Below are positions 16,201 to 23,935 of a stretch of DNA of 43,928 nucleotides, in pieces. Made by a program: the position numbers and the translations under genes. The stretch lies in the IMG/VR virus record IMGVR_UViG_3300017963_000389, positions 1-43,928 of that record. The stretch is one strand, 5' to 3'. The DNA is from a virus. The notes under the pieces were generated by a model. It saw only the letters and a program-made list of their open reading frames with translations. It did no database searches and had not been told where the DNA came from. Numbering within the stretch: the first letter of the stretch is position 1; each line of letters starts with the position of its first letter.

Positions 16201-17188
16201 GGAAATCAAGGAGCTAATAGGGCAAAGAATTTATTATTTTAACATCACAAACTTCACTGCACAGATGGAAGCGGACCTTTCCCCTCACAAACAAATGGAG
16301 CACGACCTAGCAAATATTTCAGCAACCTCGGCTATTTACATGAATCACACTAACAAGATTCATGCGACAGAATGGTTATGTCACCCCACAACACTCTATT
16401 ATCCTGGGTGGGGTGAGTGGGAAACAAGGTGGTGGGTTTGCGATGGCCTAAGTAACGCTCTTCACTTCCATGCTTTAATGGAAAATGATGATTATGAAGC
16501 AGCACACATGTGGATTCCGAGCAGTGGTGGTGTTGGTAGGAACCCAAGCACTTTTTATTGGACTGACCTTCAGAGAAGAACACCACAGTATTGGGTGATG
16601 AATATGTTCAGTCAGCACTCGGGGAATCAGCTTCTTAATGCAACCCAGGAAAACACCAGGTCATTCACTTATTCAGATCTTGGTGACATATTGGATGTTG
16701 AGTACATAAACTCTGTTGCTACAGTTGAGAGCGACGGATCCGCCCTGTATTTAAATGTCATCAATTCAGAAGAAAAGAATAGGACTGTTGAGATTAACAT
16801 TTCTGGGTTCGGGTTTTCCTCAAATGTGACAATCTATACATTGAAAGGGGATTCTTATGACGACAAAAACCAGTATGATGAACACATCCAAAAAGAAACT
16901 ACTTATCAAACAATCATAGTTCCAATATTTAATTATACTCTGGAACCGTTATCTATAGTGACTTTTGAATTTAGAAGCGGGTGTGTTGAACCTCAAGAAA
17001 ACACTGATTGGATTGTTGTAGATAGTAATTGTTCTTGGAGCAGCCGAAACATTGATATAGGCACAGGTAAATTTATATGCACGAACTGCAGAATAGATTT
17101 TGAAGATATCAACATTACAGTCAATGACTGGAGTGTTGAAAATGGGAGGATAGGATTGACCCCCCCATTTAAATTTGCATCGAGGTGA
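13211..17188 (+). CDS. Giant secreted protein with GH51-like glycosidase and LamG modules
   Basis: About 1325 residues. Residues 1-20 are a signal peptide. Residues about 20-420 are beta-rich with many sequons. A clan GH-A barrel follows. FWEIGNE carries the probable acid/base Glu587, and HATEWLCHP carries the probable nucleophile Glu1054, as in GH51-like arabinofuranosidases. Between them lie a beta-sandwich (about 670-760) and a LamG/concanavalin-like domain (about 835-1003). The tail (from about 1170) matches the GH51 C-terminal beta domain. The start may be ATG 13211 or GTG 13205. It probably degrades or binds host surface glycans. Confidence 0.7.
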   Translation: MTKLVILLVIFFATVDLAFASISSTPFFIDDVLYSNSSIYAVGNVTSNESDWEENSSGFYTINGTKSTTYSFTEVRTLWSGYQGYNSSVWYDSGNHDGIPPRLNCTTIKENCVVDFGHNTTKYNGGVGGWNDSLYYMDFVDLYGARQNLSEYVNVTGSYITMWIYVENITTLEYLQNDNAYNPYILRFYFTGSSTDWQSAFKYDIQKGDLQEGWNLYYRDLGDVTSTTCTGDPPNQCNTSRINFMAFHWGNEFGNQNEINVSLGDWKIGDIKIGKGYPFLRQYEADRGDPVGFNYTVCGHQSGCTSETTLTDKVLQDSPPIQYFGTKIDGSINVDGLVYCHPGTYFDHDTDALSTMYVKFFLNGGLVSTQSSVLLNLADVAESVGDVVSCSVTYETQLPNGTKVNSSEYSSSNETVLGVTRINVDRSLVIHNISEWIYGQGNSLRPQRSSDTAFDPTTRTFIEEQLNASITAGFTSTRWGGCDANWYVWYKCYVDDTEGFWGKGCGGTWEYYNCSQDASNPYVLLNDIYNYSVQLGVGMVEFTTQVSNNGTNTTPSTHVNGSYSAGFVNYTNINQSWNITFWEIGNEVSSSTQYGDDTNATRYAEEFIDHCTSMKAVDPSVKCGLVLTSLNEEDDAGNNWNREVMRVAGNYSDYFVDHPYEGSQLPNSWHWFQTEDYEIVLIEDGNWSFGVYAMSEGSSVRITVQDYENVLVDQYFGDLTYSDNGHAYSLQETNTTFMRRGLKTVTIAKSGSYNTYVADPRYVKYDVEEAFDFDSDTRALFYCNYTVDLNCTSRYGTGTPVWVERDVPTGGPIWIPEGKFGGGFINNNSADEIWYNVTDNINFSSGTIAFWVYDIPGGNNYWNYPEERMFFNYGTTWSTSTFQFLKGTGPNNNVVFRSYNSSGYPAGISVSFPSNRTTDGGANLSEGVWYHLAATWDCSQFRLYLDGVLMDDEDLPGCWIEDWGHADFSVGSYHDGSNPVRMRMDDLVVFDTALTTEEIKELIGQRIYYFNITNFTAQMEADLSPHKQMEHDLANISATSAIYMNHTNKIHATEWLCHPTTLYYPGWGEWETRWWVCDGLSNALHFHALMENDDYEAAHMWIPSSGGVGRNPSTFYWTDLQRRTPQYWVMNMFSQHSGNQLLNATQENTRSFTYSDLGDILDVEYINSVATVESDGSALYLNVINSEEKNRTVEINISGFGFSSNVTIYTLKGDSYDDKNQYDEHIQKETTYQTIIVPIFNYTLEPLSIVTFEFRSGCVEPQENTDWIVVDSNCSWSSRNIDIGTGKFICTNCRIDFEDINITVNDWSVENGRIGLTPPFKFASR

Positions 17189-17193
17189 CTAAG

Positions 17194-17577
17194 ATGGACA
17201 AAAAAAACGTACTCATGGCCGCAATCGCAGCAGCCTTACTTATAGCAGGGGTGGGCTTGGACAGAACCTTGCTCACAGAGAACGAGTTTGAGAACGCCTA
17301 CATTTGCTCAGTCACAGAAGAAGTAAGGATCTTCTATGGCGGTATAAGCGGTACAGCTTATACAGGTTATCCAAACGAAGGCACAAGAGTAGGACAAAAG
17401 AGATGCATTGACGAAGGAGGAGCAAGAGGCACATGGATCTCACTCACTGAATACGCTGAACAGAACGGTCTCAACCCCTTGGATTTCATAGTCCAAGAAG
17501 AAGGAAAGGAGTTACCAGGAACAGATCAAACTGCCACTCGGTATAGTTGTGGAGTGGAGGAATGCATAGAAATTTGA
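17194..17577 (+). CDS. Small exported or membrane-anchored cysteine-bearing protein
   Basis: About 127 residues. A basic start (MDKKN) and hydrophobic residues 6-20 (VLMAAIAAALLIAGVGL) indicate a signal peptide or anchor. The exported part has four Cys (ICSV, KRCID, SCGVEECIE) that could form disulfides. GAGGTGA overlaps the previous stop. Start ATG 17194 was preferred over GTG 17185. No family is recognised. It follows the giant glycosidase and may be a partner. Confidence 0.6.
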   Translation: MDKKNVLMAAIAAALLIAGVGLDRTLLTENEFENAYICSVTEEVRIFYGGISGTAYTGYPNEGTRVGQKRCIDEGGARGTWISLTEYAEQNGLNPLDFIVQEEGKELPGTDQTATRYSCGVEECIEI

Positions 17578-17591
17578 GAGGTTGAATCATC

Positions 17592-18986
17592 ATGGCATAC
17601 ACTAATTACACACCAAGAACGGAGAACATAACAGGCGCAAGCCTCACTGGTTCTGATGGCACGGCCAACCGAACCTACACGATGTCTTACTCCAACCCTT
17701 TAGCCGCAGGAGTAGATATCATAATAAACGGGGTGACGCTTCACCAGGGAGCTGGAAAAGATTACACTGTCTCAAGCAGCGTGATTACTTTTTTGAACAT
17801 AGTTGACAACACAGACGTTATCACAATTCATTATTTCACGACGACAACAGGCACCACGAGCACAACGCTGAAATATGCAACCACGTTGCAATTGGCTGCG
17901 GTTCTTGGGATAAAAAGCGACATTCCCTCTTGGGATGTGGGGAACAGCCCAAGTAACGAGGAGGTGGGGACAGGTGACAATTCAACAACTGTCTTTTATC
18001 TTGATCATCGTAACATTCTGTCTGATAGTTATACTCTTTATTATGGAGCTACCGCCGCAACGACCACCACGCTTACTGAGACAACTCATTACACTCTTGA
18101 CAAAGCTACTGGGAAGATTACGCTCACTGGTGCGGGAGTGACGTTGCTGGACACAAACAAGATCTATGCAGAGTATTCTTATCTGAACTTAGATATTACG
18201 GATGCTTATTTAATCGATGTTTTGCAAAGATGTGAAGCAGAGGTTGACAACGCAGTGAACACGACATTCACAGATGGAACAGCAGATAACCCTTCTTATC
18301 CTACGGCAACAGATGTTCAGCCAAGTAAAGGAAGGTATGATAGGACTTATTTCACAAGGAAACGACCTTTGATAGATGTCACCTCTAAGCTTGCATCAGA
18401 CATCACAGATTCGGATCTTACGCTGGACGTAACGACTGGTGAAGGTGTGAACTTCCCAAGCGCAGGAACTATAGTGATAGGTTCAGAGATAATCACTTAT
18501 ACTGGAGTGAGCACAGACACTCTCACTGGACTTACCAGGGGGGTGGATGATAGCACAGCAGCAGCTCACTCAGAAGAAGACGAGATCCACACAACAGTGC
18601 TTGAGGTTAGCGGAACGGATGAAGGAACAACACCCTCATGGACGACGATGCAATGGAAGAGCGACTTCTATGCTGAAGAAAATGGAAAAATATATATATC
18701 TGACAATATCATATTGAATCAGGTATATGTAAACAACGTCCTGCTCGCCACGAGTGGCGTGTCAAACAGGACAAGAATCCGCTACCTTTACGGATGGTCA
18801 AGCATCCCTAAAGACATCACACGACTGACACTATTATTTGCAAAGCGAGCTTTGAGGAATGACACAATCGGGGCTTCCTTGGTGAAAGGAAGAAACGAGT
18901 TCAACCCTGAAACACTCGCTGTCGATGACCGAGAAATCCAATCAATCATTGACGCATACATCGAATTCCCTATGGGTAACACATAG
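17592..18986 (+). CDS. Head-tail adaptor-like protein with beta-rich modules
   Basis: 464 residues. LKYATTLQLAAVLGI resembles the start of phage head-tail adaptors. A segment with ITDAYLIDVLQRCEAEVDNA and the end (PKDITRLTLLFAKRALRNDT ... IQSIIDAYIEFP) show the helical adaptor core. Two beta-rich stretches are added: N-terminal LTGSDGTANRTYTMSYSNPL and central DLTLDVTTGEGVNFPSAGTI. It is placed just before the neck and tail-completion genes, which supports a connector role. Longer than the usual adaptor of about 110-200 residues. Confidence 0.6.
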   Translation: MAYTNYTPRTENITGASLTGSDGTANRTYTMSYSNPLAAGVDIIINGVTLHQGAGKDYTVSSSVITFLNIVDNTDVITIHYFTTTTGTTSTTLKYATTLQLAAVLGIKSDIPSWDVGNSPSNEEVGTGDNSTTVFYLDHRNILSDSYTLYYGATAATTTTLTETTHYTLDKATGKITLTGAGVTLLDTNKIYAEYSYLNLDITDAYLIDVLQRCEAEVDNAVNTTFTDGTADNPSYPTATDVQPSKGRYDRTYFTRKRPLIDVTSKLASDITDSDLTLDVTTGEGVNFPSAGTIVIGSEIITYTGVSTDTLTGLTRGVDDSTAAAHSEEDEIHTTVLEVSGTDEGTTPSWTTMQWKSDFYAEENGKIYISDNIILNQVYVNNVLLATSGVSNRTRIRYLYGWSSIPKDITRLTLLFAKRALRNDTIGASLVKGRNEFNPETLAVDDREIQSIIDAYIEFPMGNT

Positions 18987-19007
18987 GGCCTATCCGAGGA
19001 TAGAACA

Positions 19008-19520
19008 ATGGCAAGCGAAGTAACATATACCAATCTACTTTCTGAGAGTTGGCAAAATGTGTATGATCTCATTAATAATAAGAGCAACGTGGCAGATCCC
19101 ACGACCTCTTCTTCTGAGTTTAGAAAGTGGATTTACACGAGAGAACCAGACATAAAAGCTGGTGATTTCAGCCAATTCCCTTACATCATTGTTCATCCTG
19201 CAGCAGTCAACTTCCCTGGAAGGAAAACATTGGATCGAAAGAAAAGCCTTATTGCTTGGAACATCCAAGTTGAGGTGGTGACTTGTGACAGAGCATTCAA
19301 CGGGACTGACGGAAAAGGAGCAACTCACAACGATGCGATAAGCGATGACATTCTGCAAACATTTCTTAGTGTGACAAACAGGAACACCCTTTCAACTAAT
19401 TCAATGAAGTTCTCAGACCCAAACGCTTCAATGGCCGTACCTGAAGTCCTCGCAAATACGTTGGTGTACAGGAGAACGATCTTTTTGCCTTTCATGACAA
19501 TCAAGGAGGTTTCCGCATAA
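19008..19520 (+). CDS. Neck or tail-terminator-like protein
   Basis: 170 residues with a pattern seen in tail-completion/terminator proteins: an N-terminal helix (LLSESWQNVYDLIN), then strands with FPYIIVHPA, WNIQVEVVTCDRAF and VYRRTIFLPFMTI. It sits between the adaptor-like and HK97 gp10-like genes, the expected order. Its stop overlaps the next start (ATAATG). Assigned by order and pattern. Confidence 0.55.
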   Translation: MASEVTYTNLLSESWQNVYDLINNKSNVADPTTSSSEFRKWIYTREPDIKAGDFSQFPYIIVHPAAVNFPGRKTLDRKKSLIAWNIQVEVVTCDRAFNGTDGKGATHNDAISDDILQTFLSVTNRNTLSTNSMKFSDPNASMAVPEVLANTLVYRRTIFLPFMTIKEVSA

Positions 19521-20032
19521 TGCCTGTAATTATTAAAGTCACTGTGAAAAACAGGGAAATGAAACGCACTGTGAATGCGCTAAAGGGGGCTGGAAGGCTT
19601 CCTGCCATGTCTTCTGAAGCGATGATGGAATGGGGCACGACTCTTGAGCGAGACATGAAAACTGCTGCTCGGCAAGCAGGAATACAGAATTTCACAGGAA
19701 CTTTGATGCATGGAAAAGGCATTGAGTGGAGACAAAGACCCAAAGGGTACATTGGCAGGTTGTTCATGCGAAAATACGGAATTTATTTGGATAGCATGAG
19801 AAACCATTGGGTCAACATGAAGAGAAGCAGACGAGTATTATTGAAATGGGCTCAACAAGCAGACGACCCGAAACTGAGAAGCGCAGCGAGAAAGATTAGC
19901 GCAGGGAAAGCAAGGAAGTATGCTTTTGGAGTCAGGAAGCATCCTTTTATACGGATGGGATTTGAAAGAGCAAGACCAAAACTTGCTCCGATCATCAAAA
20001 CAAAAGCTAAACAAGCAATGATGGGAGGTTAG
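19520..20032 (+). CDS. HK97 gp10-like tail-completion protein
   Basis: 170 residues, strongly basic. The pattern 'L...l...d.k.aar.agi.nFTGtL...i.w..rp.g....' (residues about 40-85) and the repeated RK-rich helices at the end (RKHPFIRMGFERARPKLAPI) fit the HK97 gp10-like family, which closes the tail near the neck. Its place between the terminator-like protein and the tail-tube genes agrees. Confidence 0.65.
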   Translation: MPVIIKVTVKNREMKRTVNALKGAGRLPAMSSEAMMEWGTTLERDMKTAARQAGIQNFTGTLMHGKGIEWRQRPKGYIGRLFMRKYGIYLDSMRNHWVNMKRSRRVLLKWAQQADDPKLRSAARKISAGKARKYAFGVRKHPFIRMGFERARPKLAPIIKTKAKQAMMGG

Positions 20033-20036
20033 CACG

Positions 20037-20222
20037 ATGAAAGTAAAGAATATCATGGACGGAACCCGTAAGTTCAGGTACAAAGGAAAATGGGTGTATG
20101 TTGAAGCGGGAGACTCAGTTGAAGTAGACAAGATCATTGACGACCCCTCCTTCGAGATGCAAGGAGAAGAAAAGCCGACAAAGAAAAAAACAAAGAAAAC
20201 CAAGGAGGATGATTCACCATGA
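20037..20222 (+). CDS. Small protein with SH3-like start and Lys-rich tail
   Basis: 61 residues. KFRYKGKWVYVEAGDSVEV looks like a short SH3/KOW-like barrel start, followed by a Lys/Glu-rich tail. The stop overlaps the first tail-tube start (20219). Small proteins of this form are frequent between tail-completion and tube genes. The exact function is unknown. Confidence 0.55.
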   Translation: MKVKNIMDGTRKFRYKGKWVYVEAGDSVEVDKIIDDPSFEMQGEEKPTKKKTKKTKEDDSP

Positions 20223-20815
20223 CTGTAGCAGCAATAGATGATGCGTGGATGGAAACCTGTCTCATTGGTATCTCTGTTATCGGAGGGAGTGAGGTTCAGT
20301 TTGCAGCAATAACCGAAACTGTTGACTTCGATGTTGGAGATAAAGACATTGAGGGGATTCCAATCCTGAATGGCGGAAGGGTTACAAAGTTTAATCCTGA
20401 AGCGGATAGTACAATAACATTTGAGGCGTACCCAGTAGAAGCAGGTACTGACTCTGGAACAACAGGGCAAGGCTTCTTTGACCTGGTTCATTCGCAAGAT
20501 GCAACAGAGCCAACCAGGATAGAAAACGACCATGTGAGAAACAAGTACAGGGTTGTTGTCACCTGGACGACAGATGTTATAACAACAGCAAGCCAAGACA
20601 TCGATGTGAACGAACACGCCTTTAGGATCGCAATGGCTAATGGAAGGTTCACAAGCGTGAAACCGAGCTTTACTGATGGCATCCTGAAGTTCACTGTGAC
20701 GTTTAAATGCCCTGCATTTGACAAGTCATCAGGGTCTAATGTGATGATGGAAAGCACCGATGGGACAATACTGATTGCGGCACTGAACGCATACACGACC
20801 AGTAACAACTGGTGA
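20219..20815 (+). CDS. Tail tube protein, paralogue 1
   Basis: 198 residues. It is closely related to the next gene: DAWMETCLI, ETVDFD-GDKDIEGIPILNGG, RVTKFNPEAD, ITFEAYPVEAGT, EPTRIENDHVR, FTSVKPSFTDGILKFTVT and SNVMMESTDGT are shared almost word for word. The beta-rich form and position before the tape measure identify a tail tube subunit (stacked hexameric rings). The gene overlaps the preceding stop by 4 nt. Confidence 0.75.
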   Translation: MTVAAIDDAWMETCLIGISVIGGSEVQFAAITETVDFDVGDKDIEGIPILNGGRVTKFNPEADSTITFEAYPVEAGTDSGTTGQGFFDLVHSQDATEPTRIENDHVRNKYRVVVTWTTDVITTASQDIDVNEHAFRIAMANGRFTSVKPSFTDGILKFTVTFKCPAFDKSSGSNVMMESTDGTILIAALNAYTTSNNW

Positions 20816-20830
20816 TGGAGGTAAAAGAAA

Positions 20831-21433
20831 ATGGCAGCAGATCCAGTTGATGATGCATGGATGGAAACTTGTCTTATCACCATATCAGCGATTAGCGCAG
20901 CAACAAATGTTGAGTTTGCTGGGCTAACCGAAACTGTCGACTTTGATATTGGTGACAAAGACATTGAAGGAATACCCATATTGAATGGGGGTAGAGTGAC
21001 AAAGTTCAATCCCGAAGCAGATACCACAATAACATTTGAGGCATATCCTGTTGAAGCAGGAACGCACACAGGAACTACAGGAACTGGCTTTTATGATCTA
21101 ATGCACAGCCAGGACGCTTCAGAACCCACAAGGATTGAGAATGATCATGTGAGAACGAAGTACAGGGTTTTGGTGCTTTGGACGAATGATACTGCTCTGA
21201 CAAGCGCAACGCAAGCGACAAACTTAAACAAGTCAGGGTTAAGGGTTGGAATTGCAGAAGCAAGGTTTACGAGTGTGAAGCCTTCGTTCACTGATGGAAT
21301 CCTGAAGTTTACTGTGACAGCGAAGTGTGCAGCATTTGATAAGAGCGCAGACTCAAATGTGATGATGGAAAGCACTGATGGAACAGCTTTGCTTCCTGCA
21401 ATAAACGATTACACCACTTCATATAAGTGGTAA
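20831..21433 (+). CDS. Tail tube protein, paralogue 2
   Basis: 200 residues. It differs from paralogue 1 mainly in the first 30 residues and a middle stretch (residues about 110-145), where WTNDTALTSATQATNLNKSG replaces WTTDVITTASQDIDVNEHA. It starts after GGAGG and is followed directly by a T-tract. A tandem duplication is evident. One copy may build the bulk of the tube and the other a special ring, but which is which cannot be told. Confidence 0.75.
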   Translation: MAADPVDDAWMETCLITISAISAATNVEFAGLTETVDFDIGDKDIEGIPILNGGRVTKFNPEADTTITFEAYPVEAGTHTGTTGTGFYDLMHSQDASEPTRIENDHVRTKYRVLVLWTNDTALTSATQATNLNKSGLRVGIAEARFTSVKPSFTDGILKFTVTAKCAAFDKSADSNVMMESTDGTALLPAINDYTTSYKW

Positions 21434-21451
21434 TTTTTTTTTCCTTTTTTT
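21434..21451 (+). terminator. T-tract terminator after the tail-tube genes
   Basis: TTTTTTTTTCCTTTTTTT lies directly after the tail tube stop and before the next ribosome site (GGAGG). This is the third T-tract after an abundant structural protein, consistent with partial termination to tune expression. Confidence 0.5.
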
Positions 21452-21464
21452 GGAGGAACAGATC

Positions 21465-21764
21465 ATGGCGGAAAAGATAGAAAAGCTCGTGTCGAAGATC
21501 AAAGAGAATAGGAATGGGTTATTCATAGCAAGAATACCTGCCAAAACACGAGAAGAATTTATCGCCCTTGCGAATGAAGAATTCTGCGATGATTATGGCA
21601 TGACGCTCAAATGGCTTATGGATGGCATCCTCACAAAAGACGCTACCATTTTGCTTGAGAGAATTGAACGGCTTGAAGGGATGATTAATGAAATGCAAAC
21701 CAAAGAGCCAGAAAAGAAGACCAGGCGAATGCTGTCTGGTCGAGAAATACAGGTGAAAAAATGA
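21465..21764 (+). CDS. Ribbon-helix-helix-like small protein in tail block
   Basis: 99 residues from ATG 21465 (GGAGG 9 nt before). GLFIARIPAKTREEFIALAN followed by EEFCDDYGMTLKWLMDGI resembles an RHH-type or small helical domain seen in archaeal mobile elements. A coiled coil follows (LLERIERLEGMINEMQ) and then a basic tail. Position between tube and tape measure suggests a tail assembly factor instead. The two readings cannot be separated here. Confidence 0.5.
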   Translation: MAEKIEKLVSKIKENRNGLFIARIPAKTREEFIALANEEFCDDYGMTLKWLMDGILTKDATILLERIERLEGMINEMQTKEPEKKTRRMLSGREIQVKK

Positions 21765-22102
21765 ACAGGATGGAACAACTATACGCAAAACCGAAGAAAA
21801 GAATGATTGGCGGGATGGAGTTTGAGCTGCACCCGTTAACAATGGATGACATGGGAGCTTTAGACATTGATGAGAAAGCACCTGTTGAAGAGCAGACAAA
21901 GAAGATGAAGGAGCTCATCTCAAAGGTGTTCAGGTGCTCTATGGAAGAGGCTAGCCAGATCTCTATGGAGTACATGATGGAAATGATGAAGAACATCATG
22001 GAACTGCACAACATCCAAGGAGACAAGGCTACTAATCTGTTGAAGAAGCGTATAGAAGAAGCAAGAACTAAGAAAGATGTCAAACCCACTGGACAGGCTT
22101 AA
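21761..22102 (+). CDS. Tail assembly chaperone-like protein, first of pair
   Basis: 113 residues, helical and Met-rich: FELHPLTMDDMGALDI then KKMKELISKVFRCSMEEASQ and a long charged helix. The 'el.pLtm.d' start is typical of chaperones such as lambda gpG, which prepare the tape measure for tube assembly. It overlaps the following frame by 26 nt, the classic arrangement for a chaperone pair (G/GT). ATGA coupling with the previous gene at 21761. Confidence 0.55.
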   Translation: MNRMEQLYAKPKKRMIGGMEFELHPLTMDDMGALDIDEKAPVEEQTKKMKELISKVFRCSMEEASQISMEYMMEMMKNIMELHNIQGDKATNLLKKRIEEARTKKDVKPTGQA

Positions 22103-22364
22103 AGCCAAAGTAACTGGTGGTGGGAGGCAAAGCGAAATTGCCCCCTTGTTCGAGCTCATGCGTGAGGCGTCCCTTGCAGAGCTAATCGTTGGGGTCACAT
22201 ACGATGTGTATGACCCTGATGGTGAACTGGTGTTTAAGGTTAAGAAGAGAGCGCTTAACCCTCAACAAATCCAAGTGCTTATTAAGGAGATGGAGGATGC
22301 GTGGGCGAGAGACAGTAAGAAGTATGGTAAGATGATGCCAAAAGGCAAGAGAGGAAAAAGATAA
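22077..22364 (+). CDS. Tail assembly chaperone-like protein, second of pair
   Basis: 95 residues in the +1 frame relative to the previous gene. It has ATG 22077 inside that gene and only a weak ribosome site, so it could be reached by coupling or by +1 slippage near CCC.A (about 22084-22090). VGVTYDVYDPDGELVFKVKK is a small beta segment and the tail is basic. Position directly before the tape measure matches the G/T pair of tailed viruses. Confidence 0.5.
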   Translation: MSNPLDRLKAKVTGGGRQSEIAPLFELMREASLAELIVGVTYDVYDPDGELVFKVKKRALNPQQIQVLIKEMEDAWARDSKKYGKMMPKGKRGKR

Positions 22365-23935
22365 TGTCTGTGCTTGAAGATATCATATTGAGCATGCATG
22401 TCAAAGGAGCAAAGAAGTTCGTTAAGGACGTTAAGGATGCTCAGAATGCAGTTGCTGGAATGGGGAATCAGATAAGAAGAGGTCTTTCTCCTGCGAAGAA
22501 AGCTATGGAAGAGAATAGGCAGCGGCTTGAGATGATGTCACAGTCTGGTATGGGTTTTGGGCGAGTAATGGCTATGAGCCTTGATGACATGAAAGGAATG
22601 AAGAAGTATGGGTTTGACCAGAATATTAAAGGATCTGGTAAGCTGGCATGGAATATAAGGAAGCTTACGCATGGTATGCGGGGTTTTCGTATGGAGATGC
22701 TGGGGGTTATGTTCTTTGGAATGATGCTTCAGCAGACGTTTCTTGGGCTCCTACGGCCTGTTATGGAGGTCTTTGGTGTCTTTGACTTGTTCAGGGTCAT
22801 GCTTATAGTGTTGTTTCTTCCAGTCATGCAATTGCTATTCCCTGTTTTGTTGGACATTATGACTTGGTTTATGGATCTTCCTGAAGGAGTTAAGATGGCA
22901 ATAGGAATACTCCTTCTCATAGGGATTGTGATCGGAACTCTTCTTTTCCTTCTTGGGTCATTCGCACTTGGAATAGGATCTGTGATACTTGCTCTCGGCC
23001 CTCTTGGTCTTGGCCTTATTGGGGCAGGGTCAGCAGGAACATTTTTCACTGGTATTCTTGGCGGGATTCAAGCAGCGTTCGCACCATTATCTGCTGCTGT
23101 TGGTGGCTTTGGAGCTGCAGTCGCAATAGTGTTCGCAATCATCATCGCAATAGTTATCGGATTGTGGTTTGCTATCAAAGAGAACTTTGCAAACATCAGA
23201 GATTGGATAGATGTGATGTGGAGTGGTATAGTAGACATATTCAATGGCGCATTAGATGTTATCATGGGCATAGTTGACCTGTTCGTTTCGATAATAAAAG
23301 GGGATTTTGATGGAGTCAAAGCAGCAATCACCAGGATATTCAAAGGGCTTCTCAAGATAATCTGGGGAGCAATTAAATTTGTGCTTGGACTCCTTGTGAC
23401 TCTTGGCATAGCGGTGTTCAGAGTTGTATGGGGGGTCATCAAGACAGTTTGGGGGTTCTGGAAGTGGCTTTGGGAAAAAATGAAGTGGCTCTGGGATCTC
23501 ATCAAAAAGAAAGTTATTGAATGGGGAGGAGACATGCTCAAAGGACTTGTTGATAAAATAAAGTCCTGGGCGACCAAAGTAAAAGATGCTATCCTTGGTT
23601 TGTTCCCTCAATGGGCGAGGGATGCTATTTGGAAGTTTGGACAATTCACCATAAAGATATTTAAATTTTTCACTGGGGGAGATGATGAAGACAACGGAGG
23701 AGGTGGAGGCGGCTCAGCTAATGATTTTGTCTGGAGACCAGGAACAAAACCAATGAGGTTTAGTAGTGCAGACACCCTTGTTGGGTTCAAAGGAGGAAGA
23801 AATCCTTTTGGTGGCTCAGTCAACGTCACCAACTACAACGACATTAAAGTTGTTGATGCAAGAGAACTCCAAAGAATCCTCGACGAAAGAGATAGGCGCA
23901 TGGTTGATCAGATAAGGAGGTTAATCGCACAATGA
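22364..23935 (+). CDS. Tape measure protein
   Basis: 523 residues. A charged helical start (VKGAKKFVKDVKDAQNAVAG) is followed by several hydrophobic segments at about 115-270 (LLIGIVIGTLLFLLGSFALG and similar), Trp-rich helical repeats (AVFRVVWGVIKTVWGFWKWL), a Gly-rich hinge (about 440-450) and a C-terminal 'NVTNYNDIKV..ARELQRIL' domain typical of tape measures. Its length sets tail length, so a short tail is expected. The gene overlaps the previous stop by 1 nt and ends with an ATGA overlap. Confidence 0.85.
   Translation: MSVLEDIILSMHVKGAKKFVKDVKDAQNAVAGMGNQIRRGLSPAKKAMEENRQRLEMMSQSGMGFGRVMAMSLDDMKGMKKYGFDQNIKGSGKLAWNIRKLTHGMRGFRMEMLGVMFFGMMLQQTFLGLLRPVMEVFGVFDLFRVMLIVLFLPVMQLLFPVLLDIMTWFMDLPEGVKMAIGILLLIGIVIGTLLFLLGSFALGIGSVILALGPLGLGLIGAGSAGTFFTGILGGIQAAFAPLSAAVGGFGAAVAIVFAIIIAIVIGLWFAIKENFANIRDWIDVMWSGIVDIFNGALDVIMGIVDLFVSIIKGDFDGVKAAITRIFKGLLKIIWGAIKFVLGLLVTLGIAVFRVVWGVIKTVWGFWKWLWEKMKWLWDLIKKKVIEWGGDMLKGLVDKIKSWATKVKDAILGLFPQWARDAIWKFGQFTIKIFKFFTGGDDEDNGGGGGGSANDFVWRPGTKPMRFSSADTLVGFKGGRNPFGGSVNVTNYNDIKVVDARELQRILDERDRRMVDQIRRLIAQ

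Noticed and set aside
19838-20617. A leftward frame of 259 codons in the tail region.
   Set aside because: It lies opposite three well-supported tail genes and its Cys/Tyr/Phe-rich composition is not protein-like.
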